DNA of 41,621 nt from Cupriavidus sp. AU9028 (GTDB lineage: Bacteria; Pseudomonadota; Gammaproteobacteria; Burkholderiales; Burkholderiaceae), in NCBI RefSeq assembly GCF_019795295.1, contig NZ_JAIMCG010000027.1, positions 1-41,621 on the forward strand, in the 5' to 3' direction. Shown here one piece after another: positions 1-8,506 of this stretch. Positions within the stretch are counted from its first letter, which is position 1. The number at the start of each line of letters is the position of its first letter. The notes beneath the pieces were generated by a model. It was not told the DNA's origin, did no database searches, and was given only the letters and a program-made list of their open reading frames with translations. Position numbers and translations under genes: made by a program.

Positions 1-1
1 C

Positions 2-88
2 GTCACCGCCTGCATGCGCAAGCTGCTCACCGTGCTGAACGCCATGATGAAATCCGGGCAGCCATGGCAGGACAACACGCCCGCTTGA
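2..88 (+). CDS. IS110-family transposase, C-terminal fragment
   Basis: The window opens inside a reading frame whose last 28 residues read VTACMRKLLTVLNAMM, then KSGQPWQDNTPA, then TGA at 86-88. The ACMRKLL-LNAMM block followed by a PW tail is typical of the C-terminus of IS110/IS1111-type transposases (DEDD catalytic domain plus a C-terminal serine-containing domain), which insert without classical inverted repeats. Only the 3' end is visible, so I cannot tell whether the gene is intact. It lies directly beside the palindromic repeats that start at about 95, a kind of target that several IS110 elements are known to use. Confidence 0.75.
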   Translation, partial: VTACMRKLLTVLNAMMKSGQPWQDNTPA

Positions 89-94
89 CACGGT

Positions 95-262
95 TGCTCT
101 CCCGCAAGCGGGCGAGGGGAGCAAACCGGGAGGGATTCAAACGCTAAAGGTGTGCTCCCCTCTCCTGCGAGCGGGCGAGGGGAGCAAACCGGGAGGGGTG
201 CAAACGCTGAAGGTGTGCTCCCCTCTCCCGCCCGGCGGGAGAGGGGCCGGGGGAGAGGGCAA
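95..262. repeat. GC-rich palindromic repeats, partly in a 63-bp tandem
   Basis: The block GCGGGCGAGGGGAGCAAACC occurs at about 108 and again at 171, a period of 63 bp, and a third related palindrome follows. That last copy forms a perfect 12-bp hairpin (220-231 with 235-246, loop CCG). Similar palindromes lie at 25437-25519 and 27366-27513, so this is a dispersed REP-like family in this genome. The copy at 220-246 sits 35 bases past the lpxC stop and could help end lpxC transcription, although no T-run follows it. The left arm of the first copy (97-105) is shortened where it meets the transposase end. Confidence 0.8.
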
Positions 263-280
263 TGAACCCGAAACGCCCCT

Positions 281-1198
281 TCAGGCGAACGCCGGCTGCA
301 GCTGCGGCAGGAACGCCGAGGGCGCCTCTTCCTGCCGTTCGAAGGTGACGAACTCGTAAGCTTCCTGATCCGCCAGCAGCGCCCGCAGCAACTGATTGTT
401 CAGGCCGTGCCCGGACTTGTGCGCGGTATAGGCGGCGATCAGCGGATGGCCGATCACGTACAGGTCGCCGATGGCGTCGAGGATCTTGTGCCGGACGAAC
501 TCGTCGCCGTAGCGCAATTCCTCGTTGTTCAGCATGCGGTGCTCGTCCAGCACGATGGCGTTGTCCAGGCTGCCGCCGCGCGCCAGCCCCATCTCGCGCA
601 GCGCCTCGACCTCATGGGCGAAGCCGAAGGTGCGGGCGCGGGCGATCTCGCGGACATAGCTGGTGTCGGCGAAGTCGATCTCGAAGGTCTGTCCCGTCTT
701 GTCCACCGCCGGATGCCGGAAGTCGATGGTGAAGGCCAGCTTGAAGCCGAAATACGGCTCCAGGCGCGCCAGCTTGTCGCCGTCGCGCACTTCCACCGGC
801 TTGCGCACGCGGATGAATTTCTTCGCCGCCGGCTGCTCCTCGATGCCCGCCGATTGCAGCAGGAACACGAAGGACGCCGAGCTGCCGTCCATGATGGGGA
901 TTTCCTCGGCGTCGACATCGACGTACAGGTTGTCGATCCCCAGGCCCGCGCAGGCCGACATCAGATGCTCGACCGTGGAGACGCGCGCGCCGTTCTTCTG
1001 CAGCACGGACGCCAGCCGCGTGTCGCCGATCGCGCCGGCGGCAGCAGGGATCTCGACCGGTTCGGGCAGGTCGACCCGGGTAAAGACAATGCCGTTGCCG
1101 GCCGGTGCCGGCCTCAACGTCAGCGTCACTTTCCGACCCGAGTGCAAGCCAATGCCGACCGTCTTGACCAGGGATTTGATGGTGCGCTGTTTGAGCAT
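281..1198 (-). CDS. lpxC: UDP-3-O-acyl-N-acetylglucosamine deacetylase LpxC
   Basis: LpxC carries out the committed step of lipid A synthesis: zinc-dependent deacetylation of UDP-3-O-acyl-GlcNAc in the cytoplasm. The 305-residue protein has the family's usual length and starts [21 protein letters not shown]. The zinc ligands are visible as H78 (in VEHLMSA), H237 and D241 (in [10 protein letters not shown]). E77 and H264 (in SGHGLNNQ) match the catalytic pair Glu78 and His265 of E. coli. The gene ends a cluster of envelope genes, after ftsZ and a peroxiredoxin gene, which is the usual order in Burkholderiaceae. AGAGG five bases before the ATG is a modest ribosome site. Identity is secure. Confidence 0.98.
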   Translation of the reverse strand: MLKQRTIKSLVKTVGIGLHSGRKVTLTLRPAPAGNGIVFTRVDLPEPVEIPAAAGAIGDTRLASVLQKNGARVSTVEHLMSACAGLGIDNLYVDVDAEEIPIMDGSSASFVFLLQSAGIEEQPAAKKFIRVRKPVEVRDGDKLARLEPYFGFKLAFTIDFRHPAVDKTGQTFEIDFADTSYVREIARARTFGFAHEVEALREMGLARGGSLDNAIVLDEHRMLNNEELRYGDEFVRHKILDAIGDLYVIGHPLIAAYTAHKSGHGLNNQLLRALLADQEAYEFVTFERQEEAPSAFLPQLQPAFA

Positions 1199-1288
1199 AA
1201 CGGCCTCTACTAATTATTAAAATCTATCAGGCTTGAAACTTGATAAACCGTAGCTTACCACTGACCGGCTTGTTGCGCTGCACACCGT

Positions 1289-1317
1289 TTTGTTTCGACG
1301 TGTTAAGAACATGTCAA
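1289..1317 (-). promoter_or_regulatory. candidate lpxC promoter
   Basis: On the minus strand a perfect -35 hexamer TTGACA (1317-1312) is followed after 17 bases by AACAAA (1294-1289), a poor -10 matching 3 of 6 consensus positions. It lies about 90 bases before the lpxC start in a 166-base gap. lpxC may also be read from the peroxiredoxin promoter upstream. Confidence 0.35.
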
Positions 1318-1364
1318 AGCGTTGATTTCGAGGCGTCGACAGCCGGAAACCAGCGCTCTTCGTG

Positions 1365-1871
1365 TCACGCGCGCAACAGATCCAGCACCGCTTCGGCGCT
1401 GCTGACCCGGAATTCCCCCGGTGCCTCGATGGCCAGCCTGGTTACCACGCCGTCCTCGAGCACCATCGCGTAGCGCTGCGAGCGGATACCCAGCCCGCGC
1501 TTGCCCAGGTCCTGTGACAGTCCGAGCGCCTGCGTCCACTCGGCACTGCCGTCGCCAAGCATGCGGATCTTGCCTTCGGTGCCCTGCTCGCGTGCCCAGG
1601 CGCCCATTACATAGGCATCGTTGACCGACACACACCAGATTTCGTCGATACCGGCGGCACGAAGTTCGTCCGCATGGCGCAAATAACCTGGAACATGCTG
1701 CGCCGAGCACGTGCGGGTGAACGCCCCTGGCAAGCCAAAGACCACGATGCGCCGGCCCTTGACAAGGTCGCTCACCTGGAACGCGTTCGGGCCAACCGGA
1801 CAGCCGTCGGTTTCGGCGTCGAAGTACTCATAAAGCGTGGCATCGGGCACGCGTGCACCAACAGCGATCAT
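1365..1871 (-). CDS. Prx5-type peroxiredoxin (AhpE/PMP20-like thiol peroxidase)
   Basis: A 168-residue thiol peroxidase of the Prx5 family, expected to reduce hydrogen peroxide and alkyl hydroperoxides in the cytoplasm. The active-site segment is GLPGAFTRTCSAQHVPGYL with T52 and peroxidatic C55; most relatives have PGAFTPTCS, so the Pro to Arg change at position 53 is unusual. There is no fused glutaredoxin domain. I start at the ATG at 1871 because AAGGA lies eight bases before it and relatives begin MI-VG; a second in-frame ATG at 1880 has its purine run too close to work well. It is preceded by its own promoter (1916-1944) and followed by lpxC 166 bases on. Confidence 0.9.
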   Translation of the reverse strand: MIAVGARVPDATLYEYFDAETDGCPVGPNAFQVSDLVKGRRIVVFGLPGAFTRTCSAQHVPGYLRHADELRAAGIDEIWCVSVNDAYVMGAWAREQGTEGKIRMLGDGSAEWTQALGLSQDLGKRGLGIRSQRYAMVLEDGVVTRLAIEAPGEFRVSSAEAVLDLLRA

Positions 1872-1915
1872 GACGGGCATCCTTGCCGGACCCGCCGAGG
1901 GCGAATCCAGTCTGC

Positions 1916-1944
1916 ATCATAGTGCTCGCCCCGAGCCCTCCCAA
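1916..1944 (-). promoter_or_regulatory. sigma70-like promoter of the peroxiredoxin gene
   Basis: On the minus strand TTGGGA (1944-1939), a 17-base spacer, and TATGAT (1921-1916; 5 of 6 consensus bases). Transcription would start near 1909, giving a leader of about 40 bases before the ATG at 1871. With the terminator at 2007-2052 upstream, it would separate peroxiredoxin and lpxC expression from the division cluster. Confidence 0.6.
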
Positions 1945-2006
1945 GTACGAGGGTTCGACAGATGGCGTCGGACATTGCCCACAAGAGCTGGACGCGAGCG
2001 GTAGTC

Positions 2007-2052
2007 AAAATGCGTCCGCGAGACGCCGGCTTTCGCTGGCGTCTCGCGGACG
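2007..2052 (-). terminator. rho-independent terminator after ftsZ
   Basis: A perfect 15-bp inverted repeat (2013-2027 with 2038-2052) extends inward by three more pairs, one of them G-U, to a TTTC loop, an 18-bp stem in all. On the minus strand it is followed within three bases by TTTT (2010-2007). It lies about 255 bases past the ftsZ stop and just before the peroxiredoxin promoter, so it probably ends dcw transcripts. Confidence 0.75.
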
Positions 2053-2306
2053 GCGGCACATCCCGGCCGGGAGGCGGGAGACCAGTCCGGGGAGGCGGCC
2101 GGTGGCACGCCTTTCCCGGCAACGGGATGCGGACGGACCGAGACGGTCCGATGCGGCAGGCGCACGAAGAGCCAGGCTGCCGGTCTGCCGGGCCGCTACG
2201 CGATGCGGCGATGCACTGGCGGATAGGGAGCGCCGGTGTGCAACCGCCTGCGGTCGCGCGCGTTGCCTGTCAGGCCGCGCTCATGCCCTTCGCGAACCGC
2301 TCGGCA
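2053..2306. other. ftsZ downstream region without a gene
   Basis: About 250 bases between the ftsZ stop and the terminator. I see no convincing gene. The only structure noted is a short perfect hairpin (2134-2140 with 2144-2150, CGGACCG arms, loop AGA). It is presumably the 3' untranslated part of the dcw transcript. Confidence 0.5.
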
Positions 2307-3500
2307 TCAGTCCGCCTGCTTGCGCAGGAAGGCCGGGATGTCGTAGGTATCGACGCCCTTTTCCTGCAGCGCGGCCACATGCGCCGATGCCGACTCGCGT
2401 GAGCTGCGCCATACCGCCGGCGTGTCCAGACCGCTGTAGTCCGGCGCGCTGTGCACGGCGGCGCCGTTCTGCAGACCGGCCATCATTTGCAGCGGCATGT
2501 TGTCGGTGCCGGTCTTGAGCAGCGTCATCGGCTGCTGCTTCTTGGCATTGCGGCCCAGGCCGGTGGCGACGACGGTCACGCGCAGCGCATCCCCCATCGA
2601 GTCGTCGTAGACGGTACCGAAGATCACGGTGGCATCTTCCGCGGCATAGCTGCGGATGGTGTTCATGACTTCCTTGGTCTCCGACAGCTTCAGCGAACGG
2701 CTGGCGGTGATGTTGACCAGCACGCCGCGCGCACCGGACAGATCCACGCCTTCCAGCAGCGGGCTGGCGACGGCCTGCTCGGCGGCCAGGCGGGCACGGT
2801 CGACGCCGGACACGGTGGCCGTACCCATCATCGCCTTGCCCTGCTCGCCCATCACGGTCTTCACGTCTTCGAAGTCGACGTTGACCAGACCATCGACATT
2901 GATGATCTCGGCGATGCCGGCCACCGCGTTGTGCAGCACGTCGTCGGCGCACTGGAAGCACTTGTCCATCTCGGCGTCGTCGCCCATCACCTCGAACAGC
3001 TTCTCGTTGAGCACGACGATCAGCGAATCGACGCTGTTCTCGAGCTCGCCCGAGCCCGCCTCGGCGACCTTGGCGCGGCGCGCGCCTTCGAAGTCGAACG
3101 GCTTGCTGACCACGCCCACGGTCAGGATGCCCATTTCCTTGGCAACCTGCGCCACGATCGGCGCGGCGCCGGTACCGGTGCCGCCGCCCATGCCGGCAGT
3201 GATGAAGACCATATGCGCGCCGCGCAGCGCGTCGGCGATCTGTTCGCGAGCCGATTCGGCGCAGGTGCGGCCGACTTCCGGCTTGGCACCGGCGCCCAGG
3301 CCGGTATTGCCCAGCTGCAGCACGCGTGCCGCGGTGGAGCGCTTCAGCGCCTGGGCATCGGTGTTCATGCAGATGAATTCGACGCCCTGCACCCCGCGGC
3401 TGATCATGTGCTGCACGGCGTTACCGCCCGCGCCACCCACGCCAACCACCTTGATGATGGTGCCGTCCTGCACTTCCGATTCGATCATGTCAAAGTCCAT
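2307..3500 (-). CDS. ftsZ: cell division protein FtsZ
   Basis: Tubulin-like GTPase that polymerises into the Z-ring and organises the divisome. The 397-residue protein has the GTP-binding signature GGGTGTG at 105-111, the synergy (T7) loop NVDFEDV at 207-213, a variable linker from about 317 to 383, and the conserved C-terminal peptide DIPAFLRKQAD that binds FtsA and ZipA. I start at the ATG at 3500 because GGAGG lies five bases before it; a longer frame from a TTG at 3512 is possible but would place that ribosome site inside the gene. It is 160 bases downstream of ftsA, with a possible promoter of its own, and a terminator follows. Confidence 0.98.
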   Translation of the reverse strand: MDFDMIESEVQDGTIIKVVGVGGAGGNAVQHMISRGVQGVEFICMNTDAQALKRSTAARVLQLGNTGLGAGAKPEVGRTCAESAREQIADALRGAHMVFITAGMGGGTGTGAAPIVAQVAKEMGILTVGVVSKPFDFEGARRAKVAEAGSGELENSVDSLIVVLNEKLFEVMGDDAEMDKCFQCADDVLHNAVAGIAEIINVDGLVNVDFEDVKTVMGEQGKAMMGTATVSGVDRARLAAEQAVASPLLEGVDLSGARGVLVNITASRSLKLSETKEVMNTIRSYAAEDATVIFGTVYDDSMGDALRVTVVATGLGRNAKKQQPMTLLKTGTDNMPLQMMAGLQNGAAVHSAPDYSGLDTPAVWRSSRESASAHVAALQEKGVDTYDIPAFLRKQAD

Positions 3501-3555
3501 CACTGCCTCCAAGGTAAATCAGTCGCCAAACGCTGCAGCCTCCCCGCCGCAACCC

Positions 3556-3607
3556 TTGGTTCCTGAACAAAGAACCAACAAATAAAAAAAGAAAACTGCT
3601 CGGACAA
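3556..3607 (-). promoter_or_regulatory. candidate ftsZ promoter with an inverted repeat at the start site
   Basis: The ftsA-ftsZ gap contains an AT-rich island rare for this window. On the minus strand TTGTCC (3607-3602), a 17-base spacer with a T-run, and TATTTG (3584-3579) make a weak sigma70-like promoter. Directly after the -10 lies a perfect 7-bp inverted repeat, TTGGTTC (3578-3572) and GAACCAA (3562-3556), separated by nine bases, which would cover the transcription start. It may be an operator or a leader hairpin. Confidence 0.4.
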
Positions 3608-3659
3608 CGCGCGACGCCGTGTTTGGTGCACCGTCGCGTTGCATCTTCATCGCCGGCGA

Positions 3660-4892
3660 TCAGAAATTGCCGACGAACCATTCCTTCATGCGGGTCCAGA
3701 TCTGCTTGACGGAGCCGCTCTGCACGGCGACCTTGCGCCCGCGCATCCGTTGCACGCGGCCTTCCAGCAGCAGGCCCATCACCGTCGAGTAGCGCGGGCT
3801 CTTGACCACCTCGTGCAGGTTGCCGCGGTACTCGGGTACGCCAACCCGAACCGGTTTGAGGAAGATGTCCTCTCCCAGTTCCACCATTCCGGGCATCATT
3901 GCCGTGCCACCCGTGATGACGATGCCCGAGGACAGCAATTCCTCGTAGCCGGACTCGCGCACGACCTGATGGACCAGCGAATACAGCTCCTCGATTCGGG
4001 GCTCGATCACCGCGGCCAGGGCCTGGCGCGACAGCGTGCGCGTGCCGCGATCGCCCACGCCCGGCACCTCGATCATTTCCTCCGGATCGGCGATTGCCTG
4101 CTTGGCGATGCCGTACTGGATCTTCACGTCCTCGGCATCGGGCGTCGGCGTGCGCAGTGCCATCGCGATGTCGTTGGTGATCTGGTCGCCGGCGATGGGA
4201 ATCACCGCCGTATGGCGGATCGCGCCTTCGCTGAAGATGGCGATATCGGTGGTGCCGCTGCCGATATCGACCAGCACCACGCCCAGTTCCTTCTCGTCCT
4301 CGGTCAGCACCGCCAGGCTCGACGCCAGCGGCTGCAGGATCAGGTCGTGCACTTCGAGGCCGCAGCGGCGCACGCACTTGACGATGTTCTGCGCGGCGCT
4401 GACCGCGCCGGTGACGATATGGACCTTGACCTCCAGGCGGATGCCGCTCATGCCGATGGGCTCGCGCACGTCCTCCTGCCCGTCGATGATGAATTCCTGG
4501 GTCAGGATATGCAGGATCTGCTGGTCGGTCGGAATGTTGACCGCCTTGGCGGTCTCGATCACCCGCGCGACATCGGTCTGCGTGACCTCCTTGTCCTTGA
4601 TCGCCACCATGCCGCTCGAGTTGAACGAGCGGATATGGCTGCCTGCGATGCCGGTGAACACCTCCGCGATCTTGCAGTCGGCCATCAGCTCGGCTTCTTC
4701 CAGCGCCTTCTGGATGGACTGCACGGTGGCCTCGATATTGACCACGACCCCTTTCTTCAGCCCCTTGGACTCGGATTGGCCCATCCCGATCACTTCGTAG
4801 CTGCCGTCGGGGCGCAATTCCGCAACCACCGCCGCCACCTTCGAGGTGCCGATGTCCAGACCAACCAACAGGTCCTTGTATTCCTTGCTCAT
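3660..4892 (-). CDS. ftsA: cell division protein FtsA
   Basis: Actin-like ATPase that tethers FtsZ filaments to the inner membrane and recruits later division proteins. The 410-residue protein begins MSKEYKDLLVGLDIGTSKVA, with the phosphate-1 motif GLDIGTSK. A second phosphate motif is VDIGSGTTDIAIF and the adenosine motif is GIVITGGTAMMPGM. The last 15 or so residues (VKQIWTRMKEWFVGNF) form the amphipathic membrane-targeting helix. The start codon overlaps the ftsQ stop by four bases, implying translational coupling and a fixed ratio of FtsQ to FtsA. Confidence 0.98.
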   Translation of the reverse strand: MSKEYKDLLVGLDIGTSKVAAVVAELRPDGSYEVIGMGQSESKGLKKGVVVNIEATVQSIQKALEEAELMADCKIAEVFTGIAGSHIRSFNSSGMVAIKDKEVTQTDVARVIETAKAVNIPTDQQILHILTQEFIIDGQEDVREPIGMSGIRLEVKVHIVTGAVSAAQNIVKCVRRCGLEVHDLILQPLASSLAVLTEDEKELGVVLVDIGSGTTDIAIFSEGAIRHTAVIPIAGDQITNDIAMALRTPTPDAEDVKIQYGIAKQAIADPEEMIEVPGVGDRGTRTLSRQALAAVIEPRIEELYSLVHQVVRESGYEELLSSGIVITGGTAMMPGMVELGEDIFLKPVRVGVPEYRGNLHEVVKSPRYSTVMGLLLEGRVQRMRGRKVAVQSGSVKQIWTRMKEWFVGNF

Positions 4893-5803
4893 CGGGTTTT
4901 CTCCGCGTTCTCTCTTTTCAGTCGCGTCGGATTGTTGTTGGATGCCGCACCGCGGGTTGCGGCCCTTGCTACGCTCTTCTCTGCGCCCTTCTGCGCCGCC
5001 TTCTCCGCGGCCTTGGCCGCTGCCGCCGCTTCCGCTTCCGTGAGGAAGCGCACGTTGGCCGCGCGGATGGCGAACCCGTTCGGATAGCGCAGATCGGCGA
5101 ACTCAATCTGCTTGCCCCACCGTTCGGTCACCTGCGGCCAGGCGATCACGAAGCGCTTGACGCGCTCGTCCATCGCGACACGGTCCTGCTCGGTCTGCTC
5201 CCGTCCAAGCTCGACCTCCATGCCGTTCGACAGTCTTGCGCGCCAGGCATAGCGCCCGGATAGCGCCACCGCGAGCGGCTCGGCCTTCAGGGGCCGGAAC
5301 CACTCGCGCATGGTCTGCAGTTTCTCGACGACCTCGCCCTGGCTGCCGGGCGGTCCGTCCAGCGCCAGCAGCTGCGCGTCCTCTTCCGCCTCCGCGGTAT
5401 TGGCCACGAACAGCTCGCCATACGTATTGATTAGGCGCCCGGTGTCGCTCGGGCCCCAGGTGCCCAGCGGCTCGTGCTCCTCGACGTGGACCAGCAACCC
5501 GCTGGGCCATTCCCGCCGCACGCTCGCCTTGCGCACCCACGGCACCGATTCGAACGCCTCGCGCGCCGCGTCCAGGTCCAGCGTGAAGAAGTTGCCGGAC
5601 AGCTTGGACAGGGCATTGGCACGCAAGGACGGCGCATTGACGTGCCGCAGCGGCAGGTCGTACATCGGCGCCACCTGGACATGCGTGATGGCGAACACCG
5701 GCCGCTGCGCCAGCCACATCAGGCCGGTGCCGAGCGCGATCAGCACCACCACGGCGTACAGCGTGGTAGCGATCAGGTTCAGCAGGCGAGCGTTATGCCA
5801 CAT
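4889..5803 (-). CDS. ftsQ: cell division protein FtsQ
   Basis: Bitopic inner-membrane protein that links early and late divisome parts through FtsB and FtsL. The 304-residue protein has a short cytoplasmic N-terminus, one membrane span at about 8-31, a POTRA domain at about 36-105, and the FtsQ beta domain to about 255. The last 50 residues are an Ala/Lys/Glu-rich tail (EAEAAAAAKAAEKAAQKG and onward), longer than in E. coli FtsQ and low in complexity. The ATG at 5803 is the first usable start and gives the MWHNARLLNL beginning I expect for Burkholderiaceae. A hairpin lies 22 bases before it. It overlaps ftsA by four bases. Confidence 0.95.
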   Translation of the reverse strand: MWHNARLLNLIATTLYAVVVLIALGTGLMWLAQRPVFAITHVQVAPMYDLPLRHVNAPSLRANALSKLSGNFFTLDLDAAREAFESVPWVRKASVRREWPSGLLVHVEEHEPLGTWGPSDTGRLINTYGELFVANTAEAEEDAQLLALDGPPGSQGEVVEKLQTMREWFRPLKAEPLAVALSGRYAWRARLSNGMEVELGREQTEQDRVAMDERVKRFVIAWPQVTERWGKQIEFADLRYPNGFAIRAANVRFLTEAEAAAAAKAAEKAAQKGAEKSVARAATRGAASNNNPTRLKRENAEKTR

Positions 5804-5824
5804 GTCGTTCGGGTTGTTGTGCAG

Positions 5825-5849
5825 GCGGCCGGACAGCTTGTCCGGCCGC
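5825..5849 (-). other. 11-bp perfect hairpin in the ftsQ leader
   Basis: GCGGCCGGACA (5825-5835) pairs perfectly with TGTCCGGCCGC (5839-5849) around a three-base loop. It sits in the 101-base ddlB-ftsQ gap, 22 bases before the ftsQ start. No T-run follows on the minus strand, so it is not a standard terminator; it could affect mRNA stability or ftsQ translation. Confidence 0.55.
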
Positions 5850-5904
5850 GGTCTTGTCCAGTTGCTTGATGGGTTGCTGGGTGGCCTTGCGGCGGCCGGC
5901 CTTG

Positions 5905-6893
<989 letters not shown>

Positions 6894-6897
<4 letters not shown>

Positions 6898-8468
6898 GCG
6901 TGGTCTCCGGAAGAGGCCGATGCTTGCAGCGAGGCTTGCGTAGGGGTCTGCGCGGCGCCGGGGGCGATGCCCACGGCGGCGGAAGCGGGGCTGGCGGCGC
7001 GCTCCAGCGCCGCCGCGGCGGACGGCGTGGCAGCCGGCTCGCCGGCACCGCGGCCCGACTGCATGCCGGCCTGGTTCTGCACCAGTTGCCCCGGCACGGC
7101 GCCAATGGTGCCGGCGCCCATGGTGATCACCACATCGCCGGGCCGGGCGGCGTCCAGGATGGCCTGCGGCATCTCCTCGATGCGCTCGACGAAGACCGGC
7201 TCTACCTTGCCCGCCACCCGCAGGGCACGCGTCAGCGCGCGGCCGTCGGCGGCGACGATGGGCGTCTCGCCAGCGGCGTAGACCTCGGCCAGCAGCAGCG
7301 CATCGACGCTGCCCAGCACCTTGACGAAGTCCTCGAAGCAGTCCCGGGTACGGGTGTAGCGGTGCGGCTGGAACGCCAGCACCAGCCGACGCCCCGGGAA
7401 GGCGCCGCGTGCGGCCGCCAGGGTCGCCGTCATCTCCACCGGGTGGTGGCCATAGTCGTCGACCAGCGTGAAGGTGCCCGCGCCGTCGGCGGTCGCCACC
7501 TCGCCGTAGCGCTGGAAGCGCCGGCCCACGCCGTGGAATTCGCGCAGCGCCTTGACGATGGCGGCGTCGGGCACTTCCAGCTCGGTAGCGATGGCGATGG
7601 CCGCCAGCGCGTTCTGCACGTTGTGCAGCCCGGGCAGGTTCAGCACCACGTCCAGCGGCGGCTCGGCGCTGCCATTGAGCTGGCGCAGCACGGTGAAGTG
7701 CATCTGGCCGTCGATCGCGCGCGCGTTCACCGCGCGCACCTGGGCGTCCTCGGCGAAGCCGTAGCGCACCACCGGCTTGGAAACGAACGGCAGGATCTCG
7801 CGCACGTTCGGGTCATCCACGCACAACACGGCGATGCCGTAGAACGGCAGGCGCTGGGTGAACTCGACGAAGGCCTGCTTCAGACGGGCGAAATCGTGCC
7901 CGTAGGTGTCCATGTGGTCCGCGTCGATGTTGGTGATCACCTCGATCACCGGATACAGGTTCAGGAACGACGCATCGGACTCGTCCGCCTCGGCGACGAT
8001 GAAGTCGCCCGTGCCCAGCCGCGCATTGGCGCCGGCCGAGTTCAGCCGGCCGCCGATCACGAAGGTCGGATCGAGGCCGCCTTCCGCCAGCACCGACGCC
8101 ACCAGGCTGGTGGTAGTGGTCTTTCCATGCGTGCCGGCGATGGCCACGCCCTGCTTCAGCCGCATCAGCTCGGCCAGCATCACCGCGCGCGGCACCACCG
8201 GAATGCGCTTCGCACGGGCGGCCAGCACCTCGGGGTTGTCGTTGCTCACCGCGGTGGACACCACCACCGCGTTGGCGCCGGTGACATTCGCCGCGTCGTG
8301 GCCGTGCATCACCGTCGCCCCCAGCGAGGCGAGGCGGCGCGTGGCGGCGTTGCTGCCCATGTCGGAACCGGACACCCGGTAGCCGAGATTGAGCAGCACC
8401 TCGGCGATGCCGCTCATGCCGGCCCCGCCGATGCCGACGAAGTGAATGTTCTTGACGATATGCTTCAT
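6894..8468 (-). CDS. murC: UDP-N-acetylmuramate--L-alanine ligase MurC
   Basis: Adds L-alanine to UDP-MurNAc, the first peptide step of wall precursor synthesis. Visible are the N-terminal nucleotide-binding stretch [17 protein letters not shown] and the ATP loop [10 protein letters not shown] at 111-120. At 524 residues it is about 30-60 longer than usual: from about residue 467 to the end there is an Ala/Ser/Pro-rich low-complexity tail absent from E. coli MurC. The tail keeps normal codon use and its stop overlaps the ddlB start, so a sequencing error is unlikely. It begins 38 bases after murG. Confidence 0.97.
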
Positions 8469-8506
8469 GAATTCGTTGTCTCTGGCGCCTGCCTCAGTCC
8501 TTCGCC

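Noticed and set aside
108-246. Possible CRISPR array from the 63-bp tandem repeats
   Set aside because: There are only about two and a half units, the spacers are near-identical rather than unique, and the repeat is a GC palindrome also found elsewhere outside arrays.
1883-2518. Plus-strand open frame across the ftsZ-peroxiredoxin gap
   Set aside because: It is Arg-rich, runs into ftsZ on the other strand, and crosses the terminator hairpin; not protein-like.
3639-5087. Long plus-strand open frame opposite ftsA and ftsQ
   Set aside because: It is rich in His, Asp, Arg and Gln with no motif and lies wholly opposite two certain genes. Such frames arise in high-GC DNA from antisense codon bias.
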